A DNA stretch of 64,000 nt from Armatimonadota bacterium (GTDB taxonomy: Bacteria > Sysuimicrobiota > Sysuimicrobiia > Sysuimicrobiales > Humicultoraceae). A model generated the notes under the pieces. The model saw nothing but the letters and a program-made list of their open reading frames with translations. It was not told the DNA's origin and searched no databases. Below, piece by piece: positions 8,303 through 17,499 of the stretch. The position numbers were made by a program, and so were the translations under genes. The stretch lies in assembly GCA_031459715.1 (NCBI GenBank), contig JAVKIA010000007.1:35958-99957 (forward strand), in the 5' to 3' direction. Every line of letters begins with the position of its first letter. Position 1 is the stretch's first letter.

Positions 8303-8856
8303 AGCTCCATAATCTCCCGTTCCTTGGCAGCCAGCGCCTTGTCCACGGCGGTGATGAACTCGTCGGTCAGGCTCTGCAGCTCCTCCAGGGCGCGCCGGGC
8401 GTCGTCCTCGGACACCTCGCCTTCGTCCTCCAGCTCCTCGATCATCTCTTTGGCCTCACGGCGGATGTTGCGCACGGCCACGCGCCCTTCCTCGGCATGC
8501 CGCCGGACCACCTTGACCAGATCGCGGCGACGCTCCTCCGTTAGCGTGGGGATAGGGATGCGGATGACGACGCCGTCGCTGCTGGGTACCAGACCCAGCT
8601 CGCTCTTGAGGATGGCCCGCTCCACGTCCTTGACGATCTTCTTGTCCCAGGGGGCCACCAGCAGCAGGCGCGGCTCCGGCACCGTGATCGTGGCCAGCTG
8701 GTTCACCGGCGTGGGCACCCCGTAGTAGTCCACCTTGATCTGCTCCAGCAGGGCGGGGTTGGCCCGTCCGGTGCGGATGGCGGCGAACTCGCGCCGCGTG
8801 GCCTCCAGTGCCTTCTGCATCCTGGTGCGTGCGTCCTTGATGACGTCCTCGATCAT
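8299..8856 (-). CDS. frr: Ribosome recycling factor
   Basis: RRF splits post-termination ribosomes together with EF-G. The 185-residue protein has exactly the family length. Recognisable parts are 'FAAIRTGRANPALLEQIKVDYYG' (here FAAIRTGRANP and KVDYYG), 'IPIPTLTEERR' and the helical end. The ATG at 8856 is chosen over upstream in-frame codons because it gives the canonical N-terminus 'MIEDVIKDA'. A 94-base spacer without a gene separates it from pyrH. Confidence 0.97.
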   Translation of the reverse strand: MIEDVIKDARTRMQKALEATRREFAAIRTGRANPALLEQIKVDYYGVPTPVNQLATITVPEPRLLLVAPWDKKIVKDVERAILKSELGLVPSSDGVVIRIPIPTLTEERRRDLVKVVRRHAEEGRVAVRNIRREAKEMIEELEDEGEVSEDDARRALEELQSLTDEFITAVDKALAAKEREIMEL

Positions 8857-8950
8857 GTGTTCCGCCTGCGCCGCACCGCCCACATCCCCGGGGCTCCCCG
8901 CAACGGCCACACCCCCGGCAGCGCCCCACCCGCCGGTTGGCCCGGCACCC

Positions 8951-9685
8951 TCACCGCCGGCCTCCCACCAGCGTGCCGATGGGCTCCCCCAGCACGGCAC
9001 GCTTCAGGTTGCCGGGCTGGGTGATATCGAAGACCACGATGTCCAGGTGGTTGTCCTTGCACAGGGCCACCGCTGTGGCGTCCATGACCTTCAGGTCACG
9101 ATTGAGCAGGTCCATGTAGTCCAGGTGACGGAACATTACGGCGTCGGGATGGCGGTGCGGGTCCTTGTCGTAAACCCCGGAGACCCCACGCTTGGCCATA
9201 AGCAGGGCATCCGCCTCCACCTCGATGGCGCGCAGCGCCGCCGCGGTGTCCGTGGTGAAGTACGGACTGCCGGTACCGCCGGCGAAGATAACCACCCGGC
9301 CCTTCTCCAGGTGACGGATGGCGCGGCGGCGGATGAAGGGTTCCGCCACCTGCCGCATCTCCACCGCCGTGAGCACCCGGGTGACCAGACCCTCCGCCTC
9401 CATGACGTCCTGCAGGGCCAGGGCATTGATCACCGTGGCCAGCATGCCCATGGTGTGCCCGGTGACCTCGTGGATCCCCAGGCGGCGGCTCACCTCCTCG
9501 CCGCGGACGAAGTTGCCGCCGCCGACCACGATGGCCACCTGTACTCCCTGGGCGGTGACCTCCTTGACCTCCTGGGCCACCAGACGCAACACCGCAGCGT
9601 CCAGCGAGGCCGCGCCTCCACCCGCCAGGGCCTCTCCACTGAGCTTTAGGAGGACGCGTCGGTAGTCCGACCTCTGCGCGCTCAT
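8951..9685 (-). CDS. pyrH: UMP kinase
   Basis: PyrH phosphorylates UMP to UDP; the bacterial form belongs to the amino-acid kinase family. The 244-residue protein has 'LLKLSGEAL' at the start, the glycine loop 'IVVGGGNFVRG', 'FAGGTGSPYFTTDTAAALRA' (FAGGTGSPYFTTDTA) and 'GVYDKDP'. It lies between tsf and frr, the usual place. The ATG at 9685 follows a GGGGGGAGGGATG context in the 11-base gap after tsf. Confidence 0.97.
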   Translation of the reverse strand: MSAQRSDYRRVLLKLSGEALAGGGAASLDAAVLRLVAQEVKEVTAQGVQVAIVVGGGNFVRGEEVSRRLGIHEVTGHTMGMLATVINALALQDVMEAEGLVTRVLTAVEMRQVAEPFIRRRAIRHLEKGRVVIFAGGTGSPYFTTDTAAALRAIEVEADALLMAKRGVSGVYDKDPHRHPDAVMFRHLDYMDLLNRDLKVMDATAVALCKDNHLDIVVFDITQPGNLKRAVLGEPIGTLVGGRR

Positions 9686-9696
9686 CCCTCCCCCCG

Positions 9697-10218
9697 CTAC
9701 TCCCCCACCCGGAACCGGGCAAAGCGGCGCACCTGGATGTTCTCTCCCACCTTGGCCACCGTCTCCCGGATGAGGTCCTGCACGCTGCGCCCGGCGTCCC
9801 GGATGTACGGCTGCTCCAGCAGCACCCACTCCTTGACCCGCGGGTCGTCCCGCTCTGCCTCCGGCACCTCCTCCCGGGAGAGGTAGCGTGGATCTGTGGC
9901 CGCCACCTGCATGGCCAGCTCCCGGGCCAGGCGGCGGAAGTCCTCGGTGCGGGCGACGAAGTCGGTCTCGCAGTTCAACTCGATGAGCGCACCCAGCCGG
10001 CCGCCGGCGTGGATGTACGCCTCCACCACTCCTTCCGACGTCTCGCGACCGGCGCGCCTGGCCGCAGCGGCCAGGCCCCGGGCGCGGAGCACCGCGGCGG
10101 CGCGTTCCAGGTCTCCCCCGCTCTCCTCCAGGGCACGGCGACAGTCCAGAACGCCCGCACCGGTGCGGGCTCGCAGCTCGCGCACCTGCGCCACGGTGAT
10201 CCCGGGAGAACCGCTCAC
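9697..10218 (-). CDS. tsf: Elongation factor Ts, short form
   Basis: EF-Ts exchanges GDP for GTP on EF-Tu. The 173-residue protein has the N-terminal UBA-like segment '[19 protein letters not shown]' with the 'TGAG...DC' signature, then '[10 protein letters not shown]' and '[14 protein letters not shown]'. It is shorter than the E. coli protein (283) and nearer the Thermus-type short form (about 196), with only one core subdomain. Its start overlaps the rpsB stop by four bases. Confidence 0.95.
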   Translation of the reverse strand: MSGSPGITVAQVRELRARTGAGVLDCRRALEESGGDLERAAAVLRARGLAAAARRAGRETSEGVVEAYIHAGGRLGALIELNCETDFVARTEDFRRLARELAMQVAATDPRYLSREEVPEAERDDPRVKEWVLLEQPYIRDAGRSVQDLIRETVAKVGENIQVRRFARFRVGE

Positions 10219-11030
10219 ACCTCCTCCTCCACTTCCACGGGGAAAATCTCCCCGATGGCTTCCTCCAGCGACTCCGGCACCCCTTCCTCGACCTCCGCAG
10301 GGACGGGGACTGCCTCCCGCTCCTCCTCCGTCACCTCCAGCTTGCGCCGCTCCTCCAGGCCCTCCAGCGCGGCATTGGCGATGCGGTTGGTGATCAGGCG
10401 CACCGCGCGGATGGCGTCGTCGTTGCCGGGAATGGGGTAGTCCACCTCGTCGGGGTCGGAGTTGGTGTCGACGATGGCCACCAGGGGGATGCCCAGCTTG
10501 CGCGCCTCGGCTACGGCGATATGCTCCTTGCGCGTGTCCACCACGTAGACGGCGGCAGGCAGATGGTTCATGGTCTTGATGCCGCCGAGGAACTTCTCCA
10601 GCTTGGCGTACTCCTCACTGATGCGGGTCTGCTCGCGCTTGGGCAGGACGTCAAAGAGCCCCCGGGCGCGCATGTCCTCGATCTCCCGCAGGCGCTCGAT
10701 GCGCCGGCGAATGGTCTGGAAGTTGGTGAGCATCCCCCCCAGCCAGCGCTGGTTCACGTAGGGCTGGCCGGCGCGGGTGGCTTCCTCCCGGATGGCGTCC
10801 TGGGCCTGCTTCTTGGTCCCCACGAAGAGGACCTCGCCGCCCTCGGCTACCGTCTGACGGACGAAGCGGTAGGCCTCCTCGATCAGCGGCACCGACTTCT
10901 GCAGGTCGATGATGTGGATACCGTTGCGCTGGGTGAAGATGAAGCGGGCCATCTTGGGATTCCAGCGGCGGGTCTGATGGCCGAAGTGCACCCCCGCCTC
11001 CAGCAGTTGCTTCATGGTCACGACCGGCAC
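10215..11030 (-). CDS. rpsB: 30S ribosomal protein S2
   Basis: S2 binds the small subunit head/body junction. The 271-residue protein starts '[27 protein letters not shown]' (seen as [17 protein letters not shown]), a universal S2 signature, and carries '[12 protein letters not shown]' and '[20 protein letters not shown]' in family order. An acidic glutamate-rich tail of about 45 residues extends the C-terminus. It is the first gene of the large operon. Confidence 0.98.
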   Translation of the reverse strand: MPVVTMKQLLEAGVHFGHQTRRWNPKMARFIFTQRNGIHIIDLQKSVPLIEEAYRFVRQTVAEGGEVLFVGTKKQAQDAIREEATRAGQPYVNQRWLGGMLTNFQTIRRRIERLREIEDMRARGLFDVLPKREQTRISEEYAKLEKFLGGIKTMNHLPAAVYVVDTRKEHIAVAEARKLGIPLVAIVDTNSDPDEVDYPIPGNDDAIRAVRLITNRIANAALEGLEERRKLEVTEEEREAVPVPAEVEEGVPESLEEAIGEIFPVEVEEEV

Positions 11031-11201
11031 GTTATGCCTCCCCTGTGGTTATCCCTCCGCCACCTTCCTCCGCTGCGCGACCCACAGCGGGCACCCGCGC
11101 CACCGTCAGGCGACGTGCAGATTGGCCCCGCCGGGCGGCAAAGAGGGGGGCAAGGCCACGCCTTCCCCCCTGCACTCCGGCGGAACCGCTGAGTCGGCGT
11201 G

Positions 11202-11231
11202 AGTATAACACAGGGCCGAAAGCCTGTTCAA
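11202..11231 (-). promoter_or_regulatory. Promoter of the rpsB-tsf-pyrH-frr... operon
   Basis: The minus strand shows -35 TTGAAC (11226-11231), an 18-base spacer and -10 TATACT (11202-11207) with an extended TG one base upstream. Transcription would begin near 11195, leaving a leader of about 165 bases before the rpsB start at 11030. No gene is visible in 11031-11284; the leader may hold an S2 autoregulatory structure, which I cannot fold by eye. Confidence 0.7.
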
Positions 11232-11284
11232 ATGCGGGTCGAACTCTCCTGCGCTCAACCGGCCTGCGGGATGGGAGCGGCCAT

Positions 11285-13411
11285 TCAGCTGGCGGTGACG
11301 GGCTCGGGGGCCTTGGGGGCCTCGGTGTAGCCGCACCCGGTGTTGAGGCACTTAAGGTGCGTACCGCGGCGGCCACGCTTTTCCACCAGTACGCCGCCGT
11401 CGCGCGGGCATCGTCTGTGGGTGGGCCGGTCCCAGGAGACGAAGGTACAGGTGGGGTAGTTGGCGCAGCCGTAGAAGATGCGGCCCCGCTTGCTGCGCCG
11501 CTGCACGATCTCTCCGCCATCCAGGGGGCAGGGGACGCCGATGCCCAGAGGGCGCGTGTAGCGGCACCCCGGAAAGCCGGAGCAGGCGATGAACTCACCG
11601 AAGCGGCCGTGCTTGCGCACCAGGGGCCGGCCGCACTCCGGGCAGGCCTCTCCGGTCTCCACCTCGGGGAACTCCACTTCCACGATGCGCTTCTCCGCTC
11701 GCTGCAGGTCGCGCTCGAACGGGGCGTAGAACTCCCTCACCACCTTGACCCAGTCGCGCCGCCCCTCGGCGATCTCGTCCAGCTCCTCCTCCATCTGGGC
11801 GGTGAAGTTCAGGTCGACGATGTCGGGGAAGTGTTCCACCAGCAGGTCCGTCACCAGCATGCCCAGATCGGTGGGCTGGAGGCGCCGCTCCACCACGTGC
11901 ACGTAGCCACGTGACTTGATGGTCTCCAGCGTGGGCGCGTAGGTGCTGGGGCGGCCGATGCCCAGCTCCTCCAGCGCGCGCACCAGGGAGGCCTCGGTGT
12001 AGCGCGGGGGCGGCTGGGTGAAGTGCTGCCCGGGCTGGACCGCCAGCAGGCGGAGAGGCTGGGCCGCGGCCAGGGCGGGCAGCCACCCTTCCCCGTTCTC
12101 CTCCCCGTTCTCCGCCGCCTCACGGTAAAGCGCCAGGAAGCCGGGGAAGCGCACGCGCGCGCCGGTGGCGCGGAAGAGAAACGGCCCGCCACCGATGTCC
12201 ACCACCAGGGTGTCGATGACCGCGGAAGCCATCTGGCTGGCCACGAAGCGCTTCCAGATCAGCTCGTAGAGACGGAACTGGTCCCAGCGCAGGTGGGGTT
12301 TCACCTGCGCCGGAGTGCGGGACGTGGCCGTGGGGCGGATGGCCTCGTGGGCGTCCTGCGCGCTGCGCCGGGAGCGGTACTGCCGGGGGCGGGGCGGCAG
12401 GTAACTGGCGCCGAAGGTACGGCGGATGTACTCGCGCGCCTCCTGCTGGGCGGCCGGGGCCACCCGCACCGAGTCGGTGCGCATGTAGGTGATCAGCCCG
12501 ACCGTCCCCTCCTTGCCCAGATCGATGCCCTCGTAGAGCTGCTGCGCCAGGCGCATGGTGCGCGACGCGGTAAATCCCAGGCGGCGGTTGGCCTCCTGCT
12601 GCAACGTGCTGGTGGTGAATGGCGGTGAGGGATGGCGCTGCCGTTCCCCGGGACGGACCTCCAGCACGTGGTAGGACTGGCGGCGGATCTCCTCCACCAG
12701 GGGGGTGGCCTCGGCCTCGCTGCGGATGACGTGGACGCGTTCCTCCTGCGGGCTGCCAAACCTGGTTCCGTCGCGGCTGACCAGCCGGGCGGTGAAGGCG
12801 GCGTCGAGCCCCTCGGGGGTGAAGCGACCGTCCACCGTCCAGTATTCCTCCGGCACAAAGCGGGCGATCTCCCGCTCCCGATCCACCACCAGGCGCACGG
12901 CTACCGACTGCACGCGCCCGGCGGAGAGGCCGCCGCGGACCTTGCGCCACAGCAGCGGGCTGAGCTTGTAGCCGAAGAGCCGGTCCAGGATGCGCCGCGC
13001 CTGCTGCGCGTTGACCAGTTTCCGGTCGATCTCCCGCGGGCTGGCCAGCGCCCGCTGCAGCGCCTCCCTGGTCACCTCGTGGAACTCGATGCGCCGGATG
13101 GCCCCGTTCACAGGACGGAGGACCTCCTGCAGGTGCCAGGAGATGGCCTCCCCCTCGCGGTCGGGGTCGGTGGCCATATAGACGGCCTCCGCCTTCTTCG
13201 CCGCTTCCCGCAGCGCCTTCAGGATCGCTCCCTTTCCCTTGATGACGATGTACTTGGGGGCAAAATCCTGCTGCACGTCCACGCCCAGCTGGCTCTTGGG
13301 CAGGTCCTTGATGTGCCCCATGGATGCAGCCACGTCGTAGCTACGGGAGAGGAGCTTGCGCAGCGTCCGCGCCTTGGTTGGCGATTCCACGACCACCAGG
13401 GATTTAGCCAT
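11285..13411 (-). CDS. topA: DNA topoisomerase I
   Basis: TopA relaxes negative supercoils by cutting one strand. The 708-residue protein begins with the TOPRIM domain ('LVVVESPTKARTL', 'ATDPDREGEAISWHL'), has the active tyrosine in 'GLITYMRTDS' near residue 305, and ends with three zinc-ribbon-like units. The first ribbon has four cysteines (CPEC...CSGFPGC), while the second and third show only three each in the usual spacing, so their zinc binding may be weakened. It is six bases downstream of dprA, as in many Firmicutes. Confidence 0.97.
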   Translation of the reverse strand: MAKSLVVVESPTKARTLRKLLSRSYDVAASMGHIKDLPKSQLGVDVQQDFAPKYIVIKGKGAILKALREAAKKAEAVYMATDPDREGEAISWHLQEVLRPVNGAIRRIEFHEVTREALQRALASPREIDRKLVNAQQARRILDRLFGYKLSPLLWRKVRGGLSAGRVQSVAVRLVVDREREIARFVPEEYWTVDGRFTPEGLDAAFTARLVSRDGTRFGSPQEERVHVIRSEAEATPLVEEIRRQSYHVLEVRPGERQRHPSPPFTTSTLQQEANRRLGFTASRTMRLAQQLYEGIDLGKEGTVGLITYMRTDSVRVAPAAQQEAREYIRRTFGASYLPPRPRQYRSRRSAQDAHEAIRPTATSRTPAQVKPHLRWDQFRLYELIWKRFVASQMASAVIDTLVVDIGGGPFLFRATGARVRFPGFLALYREAAENGEENGEGWLPALAAAQPLRLLAVQPGQHFTQPPPRYTEASLVRALEELGIGRPSTYAPTLETIKSRGYVHVVERRLQPTDLGMLVTDLLVEHFPDIVDLNFTAQMEEELDEIAEGRRDWVKVVREFYAPFERDLQRAEKRIVEVEFPEVETGEACPECGRPLVRKHGRFGEFIACSGFPGCRYTRPLGIGVPCPLDGGEIVQRRSKRGRIFYGCANYPTCTFVSWDRPTHRRCPRDGGVLVEKRGRRGTHLKCLNTGCGYTEAPKAPEPVTAS

Positions 13412-13417
13412 TTCCCC

Positions 13418-14317
13418 TCAGCACCTCGACGGCCACGCTCCACGAGGAGGCGGGCCAGGAGGGAGAACGCGTAGGAACTGTTTCCCCGGATACTGCCGCA
13501 CCAGTCCCTGCAGCTCCAGGTCCAGCAGCACCGCCGCCACCTGAGAGGGTGACAGCCCGGTGCAGGCAGCCACCTGGTCAATGTGCACAGGTTCCCCGGC
13601 CAGGGCTGCCCAGACCAGGGCCGCGGGGCCCGGCGGGATCGATGGGCCAGCCCCGCCCGCAACGGGGGACGTGCGCAGTGGGAGGCCCAACACGCCCAGC
13701 ACGTCCTCGGCGGTCTCCACCAGGGCCGCACCGTCGCGGATCAGCCCGTTGGGCGCCCGGCTTAAGGGGTTGAGCACCCCTCCGGGCACCGCCATGACCT
13801 CCCGCCCGTACCGCAGGGCGTGGGCCACGGTGCTCAACGTGCCGCTGCGCTCGTCCCCTTCCACCACCACCACACCCAGGGCCAGCCCGGCGATGATCCG
13901 GTTCCGTCGCGGGAAGTGCCCCCGCCGTGGAGGCGTTCCCGGTGGGAACTCGCTGATCACGCAGCCTCTGGCCACGATGGCCTGCAGCAGCGCCCCGTGT
14001 TCCGGCGGGTAGACCACGTCCGGGCCACACCCCAGCACGGCGACCGTGCGTCCGCCCGCCTGCAGCGCGGCCCGGTGGGCCACCGCGTCGATGCCCCGGG
14101 CCAGGCCGCTGACTACCGTCACCCCGTGCCAGGCCAGCCCTGCGGCCAGCCGCTCCGCCACCGCCCGCCCCGCAGGCGTGGCACGGCGCGAGCCGACGAC
14201 GGCCACCGCCACCTCGTCGGCACGCAGCTCGCCGCGGACGAAGATGAGAGGCGGCGGATCATCAGTCCGCCGCAGCAGCCCCGGATACTGCGGTGACGTC
14301 AGGAGAACCGTCTCCAT
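13418..14317 (-). CDS. dprA: DNA-processing protein DprA
   Basis: DprA loads RecA on incoming single-stranded DNA in natural transformation. The 299-residue protein has the Rossmann-like core: 'AVVGSRRATPAGR', 'VVSGLARGIDAVAHRAAL' (VVSGLARGIDA), 'VLGCGPDVVYPPEH', 'SEFPPGT' and 'PRRNRIIAGLA'. A winged-helix C-terminal domain follows. The N-terminal SAM/HhH region of longer homologues is missing. The ATG at 14317 is conservative; a GTG at 14344 with an AGGGAG ribosome site is also plausible, and a TTG at 14374 would overlap comM. ComM and DprA together suggest DNA uptake ability. Confidence 0.93.
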   Translation of the reverse strand: METVLLTSPQYPGLLRRTDDPPPLIFVRGELRADEVAVAVVGSRRATPAGRAVAERLAAGLAWHGVTVVSGLARGIDAVAHRAALQAGGRTVAVLGCGPDVVYPPEHGALLQAIVARGCVISEFPPGTPPRRGHFPRRNRIIAGLALGVVVVEGDERSGTLSTVAHALRYGREVMAVPGGVLNPLSRAPNGLIRDGAALVETAEDVLGVLGLPLRTSPVAGGAGPSIPPGPAALVWAALAGEPVHIDQVAACTGLSPSQVAAVLLDLELQGLVRQYPGKQFLRVLPPGPPPRGAWPSRC

Positions 14318-14370
14318 GGTTGCGCCGGCGTCACCCCGGGTCACGCCACTCCCTACACTAGCACAACGTG

Positions 14371-15924
14371 TCAAGGCGCCCCGGCGGAGGCGGGCTGCAC
14401 CGGATGAGCTATGGGACGGTCAAGGGCCCGGTACTGGATCGCCTCGGCGACGTGCGCTGGCCCGATCTCCTCCGCGCCCTCCAGGTCGGCGATGGTGCGG
14501 GCCACGCGCAGGATGCGGTCATAGGCGCGGGCGCTGAGGTGCAGTCGTTCCAGTGCGTGGCGCAGCAGCGCCGCGGCCCGGTCCTCCAGCGCGCAATAAC
14601 GGCGCAGGTGGCGGCCGGCCAGGAGTGCATTGCACCCTACGCGGGTGCGGGGAAAGCGCTCCCGCTGTCGCGCGCGGGCCGCCACCACCTGCTCCCGCAG
14701 CGCCGCCGAGGGCTCCCCCACTGGTGCCCCCGCCACCTCCGCGGGGGAAAGCCGCGGCACTTCCACGTGCAGGTCGAACCGGTCCAGCAGCGGGCCGGAG
14801 ATGCGGCTGCGGTAGCGCTGCAGCTGCGCCGGGGTGCAGGCGCAGATGCGCTGCGGGTCGCCGAAGTGCCCGCAGGGACAGGGGTTCATGGCGGCCGCCA
14901 GCATGAAGCGCGCCGGGAGAACCACCGTGGCCTGCACGCGGGCGATGGTGACCGTACCCTCCTCCAGCGGCTGGCGCAGCACCTCCAGCACGTCGCGGTG
15001 GAACTCCGCAAGCTCGTCCAGGAAGAGGACGCCGTGATGCGCCAGGGTGATCTCTCCGGGGCGGGGAACCGAACCGCCGCCCACCAGGGCGTTGCGGCTG
15101 GCGCTGTGGTGCGGGGCGCGGAACGGGCGCAGGCGCAACAGACCGGACCCCGGGGGGACCAGGCCGGCCACGCTGTGGATCTTGGTCACCTCCAGGGCCT
15201 CCTGGTCGTCCAGCGGCGGCAGGATCGTGGGAAGGCGCCGGGCCAGCATGGTTTTCCCGCCGCCCGGCGGGCCTATCAGCAGCACGTGGTGGCCTCCGGC
15301 GGCGGCCACCAGCAGGGCGCGCTTGGCATGGGACTGACCCTTCACCTCCGCGAAGTCTACCTGGTCGCGGAGGTCGGGCGACGCCGCCGGTGGCCCGACC
15401 CCCCGGGGCGGGCGCGCGCCCTCCACCACCTGCACCGCCTCCACCAGGCTGCTCACGGGAACAACCGCAGGCCCGGCCACCGCCGCGGCTTCGGCGGCAT
15501 TGTCCTGCGGGACCAGGAGACACCGCGCGCCCAGGTCCCGCGCCAGGAGAGCGACCGCCAGAACTCCCGGCACTGACCGTACCCGGCCATCCAGGGCCAG
15601 CTCCCCCACCACCACAGCTCCCTCCAGCGCACCGCGCTGGAGCTGCCCGGTGGCCAGCAGCAGCCCCAGGGCGATGGGCAGGTCGTAGGCCGCCCCCTCC
15701 TTGCGCACATCGGCAGGTGCCAGGTTCACCAGGATGCGCCGCGGGGGCACCTCGCGGTGCGAGTTCTTCACCGCGGCCCGTACGCGCTCTTTGGCATCCT
15801 GCTCGCTGCTGTCGGCCAGCCCGGCAATGGCGAAGGCGGGCAGTCCGGAGGATACGTCGACCTCCACGTCTACCGGGATCGCATCGACCCCCACCAGAGC
15901 GGCGCTCTGCACCCGTGCCAGCAT
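14371..15924 (-). CDS. comM: ComM/YifB-type Mg-chelatase-like AAA+ ATPase
   Basis: ComM is a hexameric branch-migration helicase that helps integrate DNA during transformation. The 517-residue protein has an N-terminal Lon-like fold ('VDVSSGLPAFAIAGLAD'), a Walker A 'GPPGGGKTML' near residue 215, Walker B 'GVLFLDELAEF', a four-cysteine patch 'NPCPCGHFGD...CAC' and the C-terminal 'RISGPLLDRFDLHVEV' sensor region. It is followed closely by dprA and topA. A 143-base divergent spacer separates it from the plus-strand gene at 16068. Confidence 0.95.
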   Translation of the reverse strand: MLARVQSAALVGVDAIPVDVEVDVSSGLPAFAIAGLADSSEQDAKERVRAAVKNSHREVPPRRILVNLAPADVRKEGAAYDLPIALGLLLATGQLQRGALEGAVVVGELALDGRVRSVPGVLAVALLARDLGARCLLVPQDNAAEAAAVAGPAVVPVSSLVEAVQVVEGARPPRGVGPPAASPDLRDQVDFAEVKGQSHAKRALLVAAAGGHHVLLIGPPGGGKTMLARRLPTILPPLDDQEALEVTKIHSVAGLVPPGSGLLRLRPFRAPHHSASRNALVGGGSVPRPGEITLAHHGVLFLDELAEFHRDVLEVLRQPLEEGTVTIARVQATVVLPARFMLAAAMNPCPCGHFGDPQRICACTPAQLQRYRSRISGPLLDRFDLHVEVPRLSPAEVAGAPVGEPSAALREQVVAARARQRERFPRTRVGCNALLAGRHLRRYCALEDRAAALLRHALERLHLSARAYDRILRVARTIADLEGAEEIGPAHVAEAIQYRALDRPIAHPVQPASAGAP

Positions 15925-15954
15925 CTCTCCCGCTGATATCGGCCGGAGGCAGGC

Positions 15955-15992
15955 AGCTTTTCGGAGGAATGCTGCCGGCGGCAGCGAAAGCT
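15955..15992. repeat. Nested inverted repeat in the comM divergent spacer
   Basis: Outer arms AGCTTTTCG (15955-15963) and CGAAAGCT (15985-15992) pair with one bulged base, and an inner palindrome CTGCCG-G-CGGCAG (15972-15984) sits between them. It lies between the divergent comM and the secreted-protein gene. It could be an operator or an RNA hairpin; neither is shown. Confidence 0.5.
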
Positions 15993-16067
15993 AGTCATGC
16001 CGCAGGCAACGAGTCCTCCATGCCACAGGGAGGATTCTTCGTGGTGTTAACAGGGAGGGAGCAATCC

Positions 16068-16679
16068 ATGCGCAGTACTCGTCGCAAGGTAGCCCTGTGG
16101 GCGTTTCTGGTGACAGGCGCGCTGAGCCTGGCTTCGCCGGTGGCCTCCGGTGCACCAGCCAACCTCACCTGGAAGGGCGACCCGCAGGCGGTGGCCGAGG
16201 TGCAGGCTGCCTTCCAGAAGTTCGCCGCTGCCCGGACGTGGCGGGCGCGCATGACCTCCGGCGACAGCACCACCACTACGGCGTTCGTGGCCCCTGACCG
16301 TTTTCACATGACCATCGTCCAGGGCAAGGAGACCACGGAGATGTTCCTTGTCGGCCGGGAGGTGTGGATGAAGTCCGGTGGCACCTGCCAGAAACTGCCC
16401 GCGGCCCCTCCGGTGAAGACCCCCAAAGAGATGATCGAGCACGGCGGCGCAGCGACGACCATCACCGTGACCAGAGCCGGCCGGGAGGCCGTCGGGGGGA
16501 CCCCCACGCAGACCTACCTGCTGACGGTAGAGAGCCGTGGCACCACGGCGCGGCAAAAGCTCTATGTGGCCACGACCAGCGGGCTGCCCCGCCGCCTGGA
16601 GATCCAGGAGACACCGCCGGCGACCATCGACTACTTCGACTTCGGCGCGTCCATTACCATCAACAGCCCGCCCTGCTGA
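16068..16679 (+). CDS. Secreted LolA/LppX-like lipoprotein-carrier-fold protein (putative)
   Basis: The 203-residue protein has a clear Sec signal peptide (MRSTRRKVALWAFLVTG..., cleavage likely after ASGA near residue 29) and no lipobox. The mature part alternates strands such as 'FHMTIVQGKETTEMFLVGREVWMK' (in pieces) and ends 'DYFDFGASITINSPPC', resembling LolA/LppX-type half-barrels in pattern only. Two cysteines (near residue 107 and the last residue) could form a disulfide. The start follows an AGGGAGGGAG ribosome site at 16068. Its function is unknown. It is the first gene of the accessory insert between comM and yraN. Confidence 0.75.
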   Translation: MRSTRRKVALWAFLVTGALSLASPVASGAPANLTWKGDPQAVAEVQAAFQKFAAARTWRARMTSGDSTTTTAFVAPDRFHMTIVQGKETTEMFLVGREVWMKSGGTCQKLPAAPPVKTPKEMIEHGGAATTITVTRAGREAVGGTPTQTYLLTVESRGTTARQKLYVATTSGLPRRLEIQETPPATIDYFDFGASITINSPPC

Positions 16680-16690
16680 GGGTTATCTGG

Positions 16691-17401
16691 CTACTCCATC
16701 GCCCGCAGCACCGCCTCCAGCTGGAAGAGGGATGTAACCCTAGGGCCGCTCCAGGCGGACTCCTGCGGCTCGTCGTCGGCGCGCCGCAACCAGACGCCGC
16801 GCATGCCCACCGCCAGCGCCGGCAGCAGGTCCCGGGCCACGTGGTCGCCCACGACCACCATATTGCCGGGGGGCACGCCGGCCACCCGGCGCACAGCCTG
16901 GTAAAAGGCCGGATCGGGCTTGGCCACTCCCACCTCGGCGGAGACCACCACGAAGGCAAAGAGGTCGGCCAGCCCTGCGCGGCGCAGCTTCCTGCGCTGC
17001 ACCGCACCGATTCCGTTGGTGGCCACGCCCAGACGGTAGTCTGCCGCCAGCGCGCGCAGCGCCTCTGCGTCCTCATAGGGGACGAGCAGCTCGTCCACGT
17101 AGCCGACGTAGCGCTGGTAGAGGCGCGCCGCCTCCCCCTCGTCCACACCCAGATCAGCGGCGACCGCCGCGGTTGCTTCCCGCGTCACCGCCTCCAGGTC
17201 GAGCCGGCCCGTCCAGATGTCGTCGGCGCGCCCGTACCAGACGCGCCGCACAGCGTGCGCGAACGCTTCCCGGTCGAGGGGCTCGGTGGCGGCCAGGCGC
17301 TGCACAGCTCCGCGCACAGCCGCCTGCCAGCGCACCAGCGTGTCGTCCAGGTCGAAGACGACGACTCCGGGCATGACAGGACCTCTTGCGGGCATCTGCA
17401 T
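16691..17401 (-). CDS. HAD-superfamily hydrolase
   Basis: This 236-residue protein is a class I haloacid-dehalogenase-type phosphatase. Motif I is 'VVFDLDDTLVRW' (nucleophile and acid aspartates), motif II lies in 'GVATNGIG', the lysine of motif III in 'VGVAKPDPAFY' and motif IV in 'VVVGDHVARDL'. The helical cap lies between motifs I and II, as in subfamily IA. The substrate is not predictable; pyrimidine nucleotidase or phosphoglycolate phosphatase are typical annotations. Two starts are possible: ATG at 17401 (used) or ATG at 17374, which begins directly before motif I and also has a ribosome site. Confidence 0.88.
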   Translation of the reverse strand: MQMPARGPVMPGVVVFDLDDTLVRWQAAVRGAVQRLAATEPLDREAFAHAVRRVWYGRADDIWTGRLDLEAVTREATAAVAADLGVDEGEAARLYQRYVGYVDELLVPYEDAEALRALAADYRLGVATNGIGAVQRRKLRRAGLADLFAFVVVSAEVGVAKPDPAFYQAVRRVAGVPPGNMVVVGDHVARDLLPALAVGMRGVWLRRADDEPQESAWSGPRVTSLFQLEAVLRAME

Positions 17402-17499
17402 GGAGCTTCTCCACTCCGCCTGCCAGCCCTTGCCACACCAAGACTAGCTCCAGGCGGCCGTGGGCACACCAGAGATGGGATCGGGCGGGGAGGAGGGTT

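Noticed and set aside
8857..8950. Possible extra gene between pyrH and frr
   Set aside because: The 94 bases code only for low-complexity glycine/alanine sequence in frame with frr; no start or ribosome site fits.
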